Positions 9,702 through 16,998 of a stretch of DNA of 64,000 nucleotides are shown piece by piece. Under the pieces are notes generated by a model. That model was not told the origin of the DNA. It did not search any database and saw nothing but the letters and a program-made list of their open reading frames with translations. Origin of the DNA: Antrihabitans stalactiti. GTDB taxonomy: Bacteria > Actinomycetota > Actinomycetes > Mycobacteriales > Mycobacteriaceae. Location of the stretch: positions 186,001 through 250,000 of the forward strand of contig NZ_VCQU01000001.1 in assembly GCF_012932915.1 (NCBI RefSeq), written 5' to 3'. The translations under genes and the position numbers were made by a program. Position 1 is the first letter of the stretch, and each line of letters starts with the position of its first letter.

Positions 9702-10058
9702 ATGCGATTCATGATCGTGCACAAGACCGACAACTACTACGACAAGACCAACCCGCCGCCGCCCGAGTTCATGGCGAAGATGGATGGCTTGCTGACGGAG
9801 ATGAACAACGCCGGAGTGCTACTGGCCGGTGAGGGTCTGCGCCACCCGAAGCATGGGGTCAAGGTCGTCTACAAAGACGGCGGACGGACCGTCACCGACG
9901 GACCGTACGCCGAGGCCAAAGAGGTCATTGCCGGGTTCGTCATGCTCGATGTGCGGTCCATGGACGAAGCGCTCGAATGGTCGCACCGCTTCGGCGCCTG
10001 CTTCGACGAGATCGAAGTAGAGGTCCGGCCAGTCACGGAGGCGTCCGACTTCGCCTAA
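9702..10058 (+). CDS. YCII-related DGPF domain protein, first copy
   Basis: A 118-residue protein with the YCII/DGPF fold: N-terminal beta strand RFMIVHKTD, the signature TVTDGPYAEAKEVIAGFVMLDV (residues about 66-87) and a C-terminal VEVRPV strand. DGPF proteins are almost always encoded beside ECF42 sigma factors and their genes are the usual targets of those factors; biochemical function is unknown. AGGAG precedes ATG 9702. The ECF42 gene follows after 10 bp. In the signature the Phe of DGPF is replaced by Tyr (DGPY), a common variant. Confidence 0.9.
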   Translation: MRFMIVHKTDNYYDKTNPPPPEFMAKMDGLLTEMNNAGVLLAGEGLRHPKHGVKVVYKDGGRTVTDGPYAEAKEVIAGFVMLDVRSMDEALEWSHRFGACFDEIEVEVRPVTEASDFA

Positions 10059-10068
10059 CCTGCATGGG

Positions 10069-11334
10069 GTGACGGCAACCGTTGACGAGACACATCGGTC
10101 GATCGACGCGGTCTGGCGGATCGAATCCGCCAGACTGATCGCCGGCCTGACGCGGATGGTGCACGACGTCGGGCTCGCGGAGGAATTGGCGCAGGATGCG
10201 CTCGTCGCCGCGTTGGAGCAGTGGCCCGAGTCCGGCGTTCCGCGCAACCCCGGGGCATGGTTGATGGCGATCTCCAAGCGACGCGCGATCGACCGCTTCC
10301 GCAGGCAAGAGGTGCTGGAACGCAAGCACACCGAAATCGCTCGTGACCTCGAAACGCAGCCGAGTGCAACCGAATTCGATGCGGCTCTCGAGGATCACAT
10401 CGAGGACGACCTGCTGCGGTTGATGTTCATCTCGTGCCATCCGGTTCTCTCGACGGAAGCGCGTGTAGCGCTGACCCTCAAGCTGCTCGGCGGACTGAAG
10501 ACCGGTGAGATCGCGCGAGCATTCCTGATCTCGGAAGCGACCGTCGCTCAGCGCATCGTCCGGGCGAAACGCGCGCTCGCCGACGCGAAAGTGCCTTTCG
10601 AAGTGCCCGAACGCGCCGAACTGCCTGCCAGGCTCGATTCGGTCCTCGAAGCGATCTACCTCGTCTTCAACGAGGGTTACTCCGCGACCGCCGGCGACGA
10701 CTGGATGCGTCCCGAGCTGTGTGCCGAGGCCTTGCGACTCGGTCGCATTCTTGCGGGATTGATGCCCGACGAATCGGAAGTCCACGGCTTGGTCGCGTTG
10801 ATGGAAATCCAGGCCTCGCGGACCGCTGCCCGAACGAACGCGGCAGGCGAACCCGTGCTGTTGCTCGAACAGAACCGCGCGCAGTGGGACCACATTCTGA
10901 TCAGACGCGGGCTCACCGCGCTGGACCGTGCCGAGTCGTTCGGACCACGCCGGAAATACACGCTGCAAGCGGCGCTCGCGGCCTGCCACGCCCGCGCCCG
11001 GACGGCGGACGACACGGACTGGGAGCGCATCGCCGGCCTTTACGAAGAGCTCGCCGCCCTCGAACCATCTCCGATCATCGAGCTGAACCGCGCGGTCGCG
11101 CTGTCGATGGCGCACGGTCCGGCTGCGGGGCTCGCGGTCGTGGACCAGCTGGTCGACCTGCCGTCGATGAAGAGCTACCACCTGCTGCCGAGCGTCCGCG
11201 GTGATCTGCTCTTCAAGCTTGGCCGCTACGACGACGCCTGCACCGAGTTCGAAAAGGCGGCCGAGCTGACCCGCAACGAACGCGAACGAGCGTTCCTACT
11301 GGACCGCGCCCGCCAATCGCGGGAGCAGCATTAG
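10069..11334 (+). CDS. ECF42-type RNA polymerase sigma factor, first copy
   Basis: Extracytoplasmic-function sigma factor with a long C-terminal extension, 421 residues. Sigma-2 spans about residues 15-85 (LAEELAQDALVAALEQWP, NPGAWLMAISKRRAIDRFRR). Sigma-4 spans about 125-180 (LKLLGGLKTGEIARAFLISEATVAQR, a helix-turn-helix). The remaining 240 residues form the SnoaL-free, TPR-like extension of group ECF42 (VFNEGYSA, RRKYTLQAALAACHA, AVALSMAHGPAAGL). No anti-sigma factor is adjacent; in this group the C-terminal extension is thought to control activity. It starts with GTG 10 bp after the DGPF gene. Its last 39 bases overlap the convergent DapA-family gene. Confidence 0.93.
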   Translation: MTATVDETHRSIDAVWRIESARLIAGLTRMVHDVGLAEELAQDALVAALEQWPESGVPRNPGAWLMAISKRRAIDRFRRQEVLERKHTEIARDLETQPSATEFDAALEDHIEDDLLRLMFISCHPVLSTEARVALTLKLLGGLKTGEIARAFLISEATVAQRIVRAKRALADAKVPFEVPERAELPARLDSVLEAIYLVFNEGYSATAGDDWMRPELCAEALRLGRILAGLMPDESEVHGLVALMEIQASRTAARTNAAGEPVLLLEQNRAQWDHILIRRGLTALDRAESFGPRRKYTLQAALAACHARARTADDTDWERIAGLYEELAALEPSPIIELNRAVALSMAHGPAAGLAVVDQLVDLPSMKSYHLLPSVRGDLLFKLGRYDDACTEFEKAAELTRNERERAFLLDRARQSREQH

Positions 11335-12189
11335 GGCAGCGTCGACGCTGGCTTGCCGAGCAGGCAGAAGAGGCAGCCGAACGTCGGGGGTGGGAATGCG
11401 GCCTTGCGCGTGCAGAACGCCCTTGATCACCGTGGGATTGGGTTCGGCGAAGGCCGCGGCGGAGAGTGGGGTCAAGCGGTGACCGAGCTCGCGGGCGCGG
11501 GCGACGTCACCGGCGGACCACGCGTCGGCCAACTCGACGAACTGCCTGGTAGCGAGAACCGCTGAGGCGAGGATGCCGCCGGACGCGCCGAGCGCCAGGA
11601 ATGGCGACACGAATGCGTCGTCGCCGGCCAACACCGCAAAGTCGCGTGGCGGGTCGCTCAGCAAATCGATTGCGTCCCCGTCGATGCCGCCGGCCGAGTA
11701 CTTCACTCCGACAACGCCGGGCAGTCCACCCAAGGCCCGCAGACAGTCCGCGTCGAGGTCCAGGCCGGTCCGGTAGGGAACGTGGTAGACGATCAGTGGC
11801 ACCGGACTGACCGCGGCCAAGGCACTGAAATGCGCGACCACACCGGCAGGTGTCGGCCTCGTGAAATAGGGCACCGGAACCATCGCGGCGCTCACTTCAG
11901 GACCGAGAGCGGCCAGCGCAGCCGCGCTCCCCCGAGTGTCATTGGCACCGGCGCCGACAATCAACGTCGAACGATGCTCGCGACACACCCGAGTGCACAC
12001 GTCGACGACCGCTCGCCGCTCGTCATTATCGAGCGCGGCAGACTCTGCCGTCGTCCCGAGGGCGACGATCCCGGTCGCACCGTCGGCCAGCACGTCGCGC
12101 GCGAGCTGCTCCAACGCGTCAAACGCGACCGATCCGTCAGTGGCGAACGGCGTGATCAGGGGAACGAAAATTCCATGCAAGGCGCTCAT
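11296..12189 (-). CDS. DapA/NanA-family class I aldolase
   Basis: Dihydrodipicolinate synthase/N-acetylneuraminate lyase superfamily TIM barrel, 297 residues from ATG 12187-12189. Motifs: LGTTAESAALDNDER (phosphate/carboxylate-binding GTTGE-like loop), GAGANDTR, YHVPYRTG (the catalytic tyrosine region) and GVKYSAGG with the Schiff-base lysine. It is probably not the essential lysine-biosynthetic DapA, since it stands alone beside a divergent LysR regulator, which suggests an inducible catabolic pyruvate aldolase. The substrate is unknown. Its 3' end overlaps the end of the ECF42 gene by 39 bases in antisense, so convergent transcripts share the coding tails. Confidence 0.87.
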   Translation of the reverse strand: MSALHGIFVPLITPFATDGSVAFDALEQLARDVLADGATGIVALGTTAESAALDNDERRAVVDVCTRVCREHRSTLIVGAGANDTRGSAAALAALGPEVSAAMVPVPYFTRPTPAGVVAHFSALAAVSPVPLIVYHVPYRTGLDLDADCLRALGGLPGVVGVKYSAGGIDGDAIDLLSDPPRDFAVLAGDDAFVSPFLALGASGGILASAVLATRQFVELADAWSAGDVARARELGHRLTPLSAAAFAEPNPTVIKGVLHAQGRIPTPDVRLPLLPARQASVDAALMLLPRLAGAVQ

Positions 12190-12232
12190 GGCTCCTAGCC
12201 TGCCTTGGACGATCATGCAGGTCTAGTTCGCA

Positions 12233-12245
12233 TTTATGCACTAAA
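12233..12245. promoter_or_regulatory. Candidate LysR-type regulator box
   Basis: TTTATGCACTAAA has the T-N11-A form with dyad arms TTTA/TAAA. It lies in the 71-bp gap between the divergent DapA-family gene and the LysR gene, the normal place for an LTTR operator that also autoregulates. It is an AT-rich island in an otherwise GC-rich region. Confidence 0.5.
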
Positions 12246-12260
12246 GCGTAAGCTAATCCG

Positions 12261-13148
12261 ATGCTCGACGTTCGCCGTCTTCGGCTTCTCCGTGAACTCG
12301 CCCTCCGTGGCACCATCGCGTCGGTCGCCGAAGCCCTGTCTTTCAGCCCGTCCGCTGTGTCCCAGCAATTGGCCGTCCTCGAACGCGAAGCCGGAGTGCC
12401 GCTACTGGAACGGACCGGGCGACGAGTGCGCCTCACCCCCGCGGGCCGCAACCTTGCCGGACATGCCGAGGTGGTGCTGCAACGGCTCGAGCAGGCGGCG
12501 GGCGAGCTGATCGACGCCCGCCAGGGCCTTGCAGGTTCGCTACGAATCGGCACGTTCCCGACCGCGGCACGCGCAATTCTTCCGACCGCGTTGCTGACGC
12601 TCGGCCGCGAGCATCCCGGTCTCGAACCGATGGTGTCGGAGATCGACCCCGCCGATGTCGCAGATGCGCTGCGGGCCGGCGACCTCGACCTTGCGCTCAT
12701 TCACGACTACGACTTCGTACCGCTGCCGACCGAGCCGGGACTGACGACCCTGCCGCTGTGCAGCGAGTCCGTTTATCTGGCAAGCACTTCCGGCAAAGAA
12801 GCCATCAGCGAATGCAAGGACCTCCCCTGGATCACGTCGATCGTCGGCACCGCGTGCCATGCCATGACGGTCCGGGCCTGTCAGGCCAACGGCTTCACAC
12901 CCCGAGAACGCCACCACATCGACGAGTTCGCGACCGTCCTGGCGATGGTCGCCGCAGGGCAGGGTGTTGCACTGATTCCCCAGCTCGGCGCGGTGGATCC
13001 GCCTGCCGACGTGGTGCTCACTCGGTTACAGATTCGGCGGCGCACCATGATCGCGTACCGCGCTGGAGCCGATGCGCACCCCGCCGTATCCACTGTCACC
13101 GCGGCGCTCCGCAGAGCGGTTCCCGCCGAGCTGGGAACACACGCCTGA
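12261..13148 (+). CDS. LysR family transcriptional regulator
   Basis: A 295-residue LysR-type regulator. The N-terminal winged helix-turn-helix is clear: RLRLLRELALRGTIASVAEAL, FSPSAVSQQLAVLEREAGVPLLERTGR. The effector-binding domain starts near residue 93 (GSLRIGTFPTAARAIL), with the periplasmic-binding-protein-like fold. It is transcribed divergently from the DapA-family aldolase and probably controls it, with the inducer likely the aldolase substrate or product. The target site is proposed at 12233-12245. Confidence 0.93.
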   Translation: MLDVRRLRLLRELALRGTIASVAEALSFSPSAVSQQLAVLEREAGVPLLERTGRRVRLTPAGRNLAGHAEVVLQRLEQAAGELIDARQGLAGSLRIGTFPTAARAILPTALLTLGREHPGLEPMVSEIDPADVADALRAGDLDLALIHDYDFVPLPTEPGLTTLPLCSESVYLASTSGKEAISECKDLPWITSIVGTACHAMTVRACQANGFTPRERHHIDEFATVLAMVAAGQGVALIPQLGAVDPPADVVLTRLQIRRRTMIAYRAGADAHPAVSTVTAALRRAVPAELGTHA

Positions 13149-13175
13149 AGAACTGGAAAGATTATTTCCGTCGCC

Positions 13176-13202
13176 TGTCGATCCCGCGCAACCTCGTTCG
13201 TC
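13176..13202 (+). promoter_or_regulatory. Candidate ECF42 sigma factor promoter
   Basis: TGTCGA at 13176-13181 and CGTC at 13199-13202, spacer 17 bases, upstream of the second DGPF gene. It matches the pattern at 7341 and 9638. The -10 element is CGTC instead of CGAC, both allowed by the CGA/TC consensus. Confidence 0.6.
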
Positions 13203-13283
13203 GGGATTGGTAGCGAGGCCCGATATCTGGAACCACGCGATCGAATTCACCCGAATCAGATTCACAAGACCAAGGAGCTCGAC

Positions 13284-13631
13284 ATGGCGCAATACCTGGT
13301 TCTCATTTACGAAGACGAGTCCGGCTACGCGAACGGCGGCGCGGATATCTGGGCAGAGATCGGCAAAGAGCACACCATCTTCGCCGAAAACGCGGGCGCG
13401 GCGATCGTGGGCGGCAACGCGCTCCAGCCAACGGCAACCGCGACGTCGATCCGGAAGAACAGCTCAGGCGATATCGAAGTAACAGACGCACCCTTCGCCG
13501 AGGCCAAGGAAGCCTTGGGCGGCTACTACCTGCTCGAAGCGCCCGATCTCGATGCCGCGATCGCACTTGCCAAGCAGGTACCGGCTCGGTTCGGCGGCGT
13601 CGAAGTTCGACCGATCATGGTCTTCGAATAG
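13284..13631 (+). CDS. YCII-related DGPF domain protein, second copy
   Basis: A 115-residue YCII/DGPF protein: N-terminal strand AQYLVLIYEDE, signature VTDAPFAEAKEALGGYYLLEA, and C-terminal VEVRPIMVFE. The signature reads DAPF rather than DGPF. It has a good ribosome site (AAGGAG) before ATG 13284 and a TGTCGA-N17-CGTC promoter. It is the paralogue of the gene at 9702 but strongly diverged, so this is unlikely to be a recent duplication. The second ECF42 gene follows after about 10 bp. Function is unknown. Confidence 0.9.
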   Translation: MAQYLVLIYEDESGYANGGADIWAEIGKEHTIFAENAGAAIVGGNALQPTATATSIRKNSSGDIEVTDAPFAEAKEALGGYYLLEAPDLDAAIALAKQVPARFGGVEVRPIMVFE

Positions 13632-13641
13632 CCGAACGTCG

Positions 13642-14895
13642 GTGCCGAGTCGACCGGACGTCGCGGCGGCTGTCGCGGAGGCGCATCGTCGTGAGTGGGC
13701 ATTCGTGCTCGCCGCGACGGTGCGTCTCACGCGCATCCTGGACCTCGCCGAAGAATGCGTGCAGGACGCCTACGCACGCGCCCTGATCGACTGGGCGAAA
13801 CAGGGCATTCCCGACAACCCGAGTGCGTGGTTGACGACGGTCGCGCACCGGCGCGGCCTCGATCTGCTTCGCCGCGAGACGGCCTTGCAGCGAAGGCTGC
13901 CGCTGCTGGTCGACGACGATTCGCCCGCCGACACCGCTGACCTGGCCTTGGCCGGACTCGATGCCGCGCACGCCATTCCCGACGACCGCCTCCGGCTCAT
14001 CTGTACGTGCTGTCACCCCGCGTTGTCGAAAGATGCGCAGGTCGCGCTGACGCTGCGGCTGATGTGCGGCGTGACGACAGCGGAAGTCGCTCGGGCATTT
14101 CTGACCAGCGAGTCGACGATGGCGGCCCGAATCACCCGCGCCAAGAAAAAGATTGCGATCGCACGAATTCCGTACCGCGTGCCGTCCGCGCAGGAACTAC
14201 CGGAACGTCTCGACGCCATCTGCGCCGTTATCCATCTGCTGTTCACGACCGGACACACCGCGCCGTCGGGTTCGGCGTTGGTGCGCGACGACCTCGTCGA
14301 CCGCTCGGTGCAGTTGGCTCGGATGATGCATGTGCTGGTGCCGTCCGATTCGAAGGTCACGGGCCTGCTGTCGCTGATACTGCTCACCGATTCCCGTCGC
14401 GCCACGCGGACCGCTCCGGACGGCCGGATGTTGACCCTCGAAGAACAGGACCGCTCGTTGTGGGACAGTGCGGCGATCGCTGAAGGCACTGCGCTGTTGC
14501 GGGGCGTCGTCTGCGCCGACCGCTACACCCTGCAGGCCGCGATCGCCGCGATGCATGCCAACGCGCCGAGTTATGAACAGACCGATTGGCGTGCGATCAC
14601 CGCGATGTACAACAACTTGCTGCGCATCTGGCCGACGCCGGTTGTGTACCTCAATCACGCTGTAGCGGCGGGACTTGCGGACGGGCCCGCCAAGGGACTC
14701 GCGTTGCTCGACGCGCTCGCAGGCGAACCTGCTCTCGCCGCCTACGGGTATTTCGAGGCGTCCCGCGCGCATTTTTTGAGCGAGCTCGGTCGGACCTCGG
14801 AAGCCTACGACGCGTACGAGTCCGCACTCCTGCTCACCGAGAACGAGGTCGAGCGCCAGTTTCTGCTCACCAAACTGGAATCACTAGCTGAGTGA
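13642..14895 (+). CDS. ECF42-type RNA polymerase sigma factor, second copy
   Basis: A 417-residue sigma factor with the ECF42 architecture. Sigma-2 spans about residues 10-80 (ILDLAEECVQDAYARALIDWAKQG, NPSAWLTTVAHRRGLDLLRR). Sigma-4 spans about 125-175 (LRLMCGVTTAEVARAFLTSESTMAARITRAKKK). The long C-terminal TPR-like extension includes LLFTTGHTA, DRYTLQAAIAAMHA and LNHAVAAGLADGPAKGL. GTG 13642 was chosen because it is 10 bases after the DGPF stop; the frame continues upstream inside the DGPF gene with no family similarity. The end overlaps the convergent kinase gene by 12 bases. It may control its own operon through the promoter at 13176. Confidence 0.92.
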   Translation: MPSRPDVAAAVAEAHRREWAFVLAATVRLTRILDLAEECVQDAYARALIDWAKQGIPDNPSAWLTTVAHRRGLDLLRRETALQRRLPLLVDDDSPADTADLALAGLDAAHAIPDDRLRLICTCCHPALSKDAQVALTLRLMCGVTTAEVARAFLTSESTMAARITRAKKKIAIARIPYRVPSAQELPERLDAICAVIHLLFTTGHTAPSGSALVRDDLVDRSVQLARMMHVLVPSDSKVTGLLSLILLTDSRRATRTAPDGRMLTLEEQDRSLWDSAAIAEGTALLRGVVCADRYTLQAAIAAMHANAPSYEQTDWRAITAMYNNLLRIWPTPVVYLNHAVAAGLADGPAKGLALLDALAGEPALAAYGYFEASRAHFLSELGRTSEAYDAYESALLLTENEVERQFLLTKLESLAE

Positions 14896-16056
14896 CCACC
14901 TCGTCTCCAGCGCGGAGGTGACACTCTCGGCGAAGTCCGCGATCGCGGAATTCTCCGCAGCTGCAGCTGTTTCGGCGAGGGCCGCCCACCTCGACAGCAG
15001 CGCGACCGAACGTGGAACCGACATTCCGTGCTCGCGCACCGCCGCGATCCGGGCGTGGTCGTCAGGCAGAAACCAATCGGTTGTGAGCCACACCCACGCC
15101 AGTTGGGCATTGAGCATCTTGCGCTGCAGGGTCGCATCGTCGGCAAGGAATGGCCACACACCCACAACTTCGGACCGCCACGCCTCGATCATCGCTTGAG
15201 CGCGATCGGCCGGCAGCTCCACGTGGCACAGGCAGCCGGGGAACGACACGAGGGCATAGGCGATGTCGAGCGAAGCATCACGGAACCCACCCCACTCGTA
15301 GTCGAGGAAGCGCACCCCGTCGTCGTTGACGATCACGTTGTCAGGGCACAGATCCGACGGACTGAACGCGCGCAGCCGCCCATTCGTGAACAGCAACTCG
15401 CAGCGCCGCGACGCCTCCAATACCTCGTCCGGCACCGCAATGCCGAGGTTCTGCTCCAGCAGCTTCGGCACGCGCGCGACCGCCACCTTCGCCTGAGCGG
15501 CGACGGCGTCGGTGTGATGGGCAAGCTCGGCGCGCCGAAGCAGCGCGACGAAATCCGATTCACGACCGACCGTCGCAGCATGCATTCGGCCCAGTGCCTG
15601 CGCAAATGCCATCAACGAATTCTCGGCAATCGATTCGTCGTTGCCGCGAAGGACCGAGGTCATGCGGACACCTGCACCGAGGTCGGTGAGAATCAGCAGT
15701 CGTTCATCCAGATCGTGGGCCAACAGGTCCGGACCTGGGCGGTGATCGCGGGCAAGCGCGGTGGCGAACTGGTAGGACACTGCCTCGCGCAGGAATGCGG
15801 AATCGATGCTGGCTACACCTGGCTCGGAACCGGCGGCGGACTGTTCACCTGCCGATATCCGCGATTGCTTGACGATCAGTGTGCGAGGCAGCGAGTACGA
15901 ATTGTCTGCAACGCGAACCCGTAAGACGGTGGTGCGCCCGCTGCCGCCCAATTCCACGGGATCGACCAGCTTGACCCGGCCGCCCATTCTTTTGGCAAGC
16001 AAGGTCTGCGCTGCCGCTACGACCGCTGCGACGCGATCTGCCACTAGTGCGCTCAT
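14884..16056 (-). CDS. Aminoglycoside phosphotransferase-fold kinase with altered catalytic motif
   Basis: A 390-residue protein with the APH/choline kinase fold. A likely ATP-binding lysine occurs in LIVKQ (K63), the hinge region is LLILTDLGAG, the catalytic-loop equivalent is SPSDLCPDN (D235, N240) and the metal-binding aspartate is in FLDYEW (D252). The usual His-Gly-Asp of the loop reads Pro-Ser-Asp here, so activity is possible but altered. Substrate is unknown; antibiotic resistance should not be assumed. The ATG at 16056 follows an AGGTAGG box; an alternative GTG lies at 16107. It is convergent with the ECF42 gene. Confidence 0.82.
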   Translation of the reverse strand: MSALVADRVAAVVAAAQTLLAKRMGGRVKLVDPVELGGSGRTTVLRVRVADNSYSLPRTLIVKQSRISAGEQSAAGSEPGVASIDSAFLREAVSYQFATALARDHRPGPDLLAHDLDERLLILTDLGAGVRMTSVLRGNDESIAENSLMAFAQALGRMHAATVGRESDFVALLRRAELAHHTDAVAAQAKVAVARVPKLLEQNLGIAVPDEVLEASRRCELLFTNGRLRAFSPSDLCPDNVIVNDDGVRFLDYEWGGFRDASLDIAYALVSFPGCLCHVELPADRAQAMIEAWRSEVVGVWPFLADDATLQRKMLNAQLAWVWLTTDWFLPDDHARIAAVREHGMSVPRSVALLSRWAALAETAAAAENSAIADFAESVTSALETRWSLS

Positions 16057-16216
16057 CACCGTCCAACCTACCTGCACCGGTTCACTATGGCCGTTCGCAG
16101 AGAACACCCTTCAAGTCGAATTCCGCCAGAGCAGGCGCAACGTTAACGAACGACATCGGCCGCCGATGTGAGTTACGAACGATCGGCGCAACCGATCCCG
16201 AGTGTTAAGGACCTGC

Positions 16217-16909
16217 ATGTCCGACTACAGCGGATACGTAGCGCCGGCGCCGACCTTCGCTGTTGGTGATGCTCTCAGGTACGGCTGGAACAAGTTCAAG
16301 AACAATGCCGGCCTCTGGATTGCGGTGACACTCGGCGCGATCATCGTCAACATCGCGATTCAACTCCCGACCGGCGGATTGAACCCCTACCTCGACTTCG
16401 TCGACGCCTCGGTGGGACCGACAAGGCCATCGCTGTTACTCAGCGCGGTGACCACCCTGGTCAGCTTCCTGCTCGGGGTCTTGCTTCAGGCAGCGTTCGT
16501 GCAGGGCTCGATCAACGAGGTCGACGGCCGCAAACCCGATTTCGCCTCGTTCCTGATGGTCCGCAACCTCGGGATCGTCGTGCTCGCCGCCATCATCGTC
16601 GGTGTCGTGATCGTCATCGGCCTCGTGCTGTGCATCATCCCGGGGATCGTCATCAGTTTTCTCACCTACTTCACGCTGCAGTTCGTCATCGACCGTGACC
16701 AAGATGCGGTCACCGCAATCAAATCGAGCTACCAGCTCACGTCGCGCAACGTCGGCCAGCTGCTGCTGCTCGCACTGACCTGCATCGGGATCAACCTTCT
16801 GGCCGCAATCCCGTGTCTCCTCGGCTTGCTCGTGACCGCGCCGGTCACGCTGATTGCTTCCACGTACGCCTACCGCGTGCTCGTGCGTGGGCCGGTATCG
16901 CCGGCCTGA
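16217..16909 (+). CDS. Predicted multi-pass membrane protein
   Basis: A 230-residue integral membrane protein with about five or six hydrophobic helices. After a short N-terminus (MSDYSGYVAPAP) come an amphipathic segment ALRYGWNKFKNN, then helices near residues 35-55, 75-98, 115-140, 142-155 and 180-215. The pattern, with a conserved FVIDRD loop before AIKSSYQLTSRN, resembles the membrane domains of DUF975/glycerophosphodiester-phosphodiesterase-linked proteins. No enzymatic motif is visible. ATG 16217 is preceded by TAAGGA. It lies upstream of kup on the same strand, 89 bp away, which may be chance. Confidence 0.82.
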   Translation: MSDYSGYVAPAPTFAVGDALRYGWNKFKNNAGLWIAVTLGAIIVNIAIQLPTGGLNPYLDFVDASVGPTRPSLLLSAVTTLVSFLLGVLLQAAFVQGSINEVDGRKPDFASFLMVRNLGIVVLAAIIVGVVIVIGLVLCIIPGIVISFLTYFTLQFVIDRDQDAVTAIKSSYQLTSRNVGQLLLLALTCIGINLLAAIPCLLGLLVTAPVTLIASTYAYRVLVRGPVSPA

Positions 16910-16998
16910 CAAGCAGCACCCATAAGGATCGCGTAAAGAACCGTCGACGCAGTCGATGGCGCGGCACGATGGTTCGCGACCCCGAACAAGGAGCCATA

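Noticed and set aside
10033-11181. 382-codon minus-strand frame opposite the first ECF42 gene
   Set aside because: The sense strand encodes a clear sigma factor. The antisense translation shows no domain.
14884-16056. Labelling the APH-fold protein as an antibiotic resistance gene
   Set aside because: The fold includes many metabolic kinases and the catalytic loop is altered. There is no evidence for aminoglycoside substrates.
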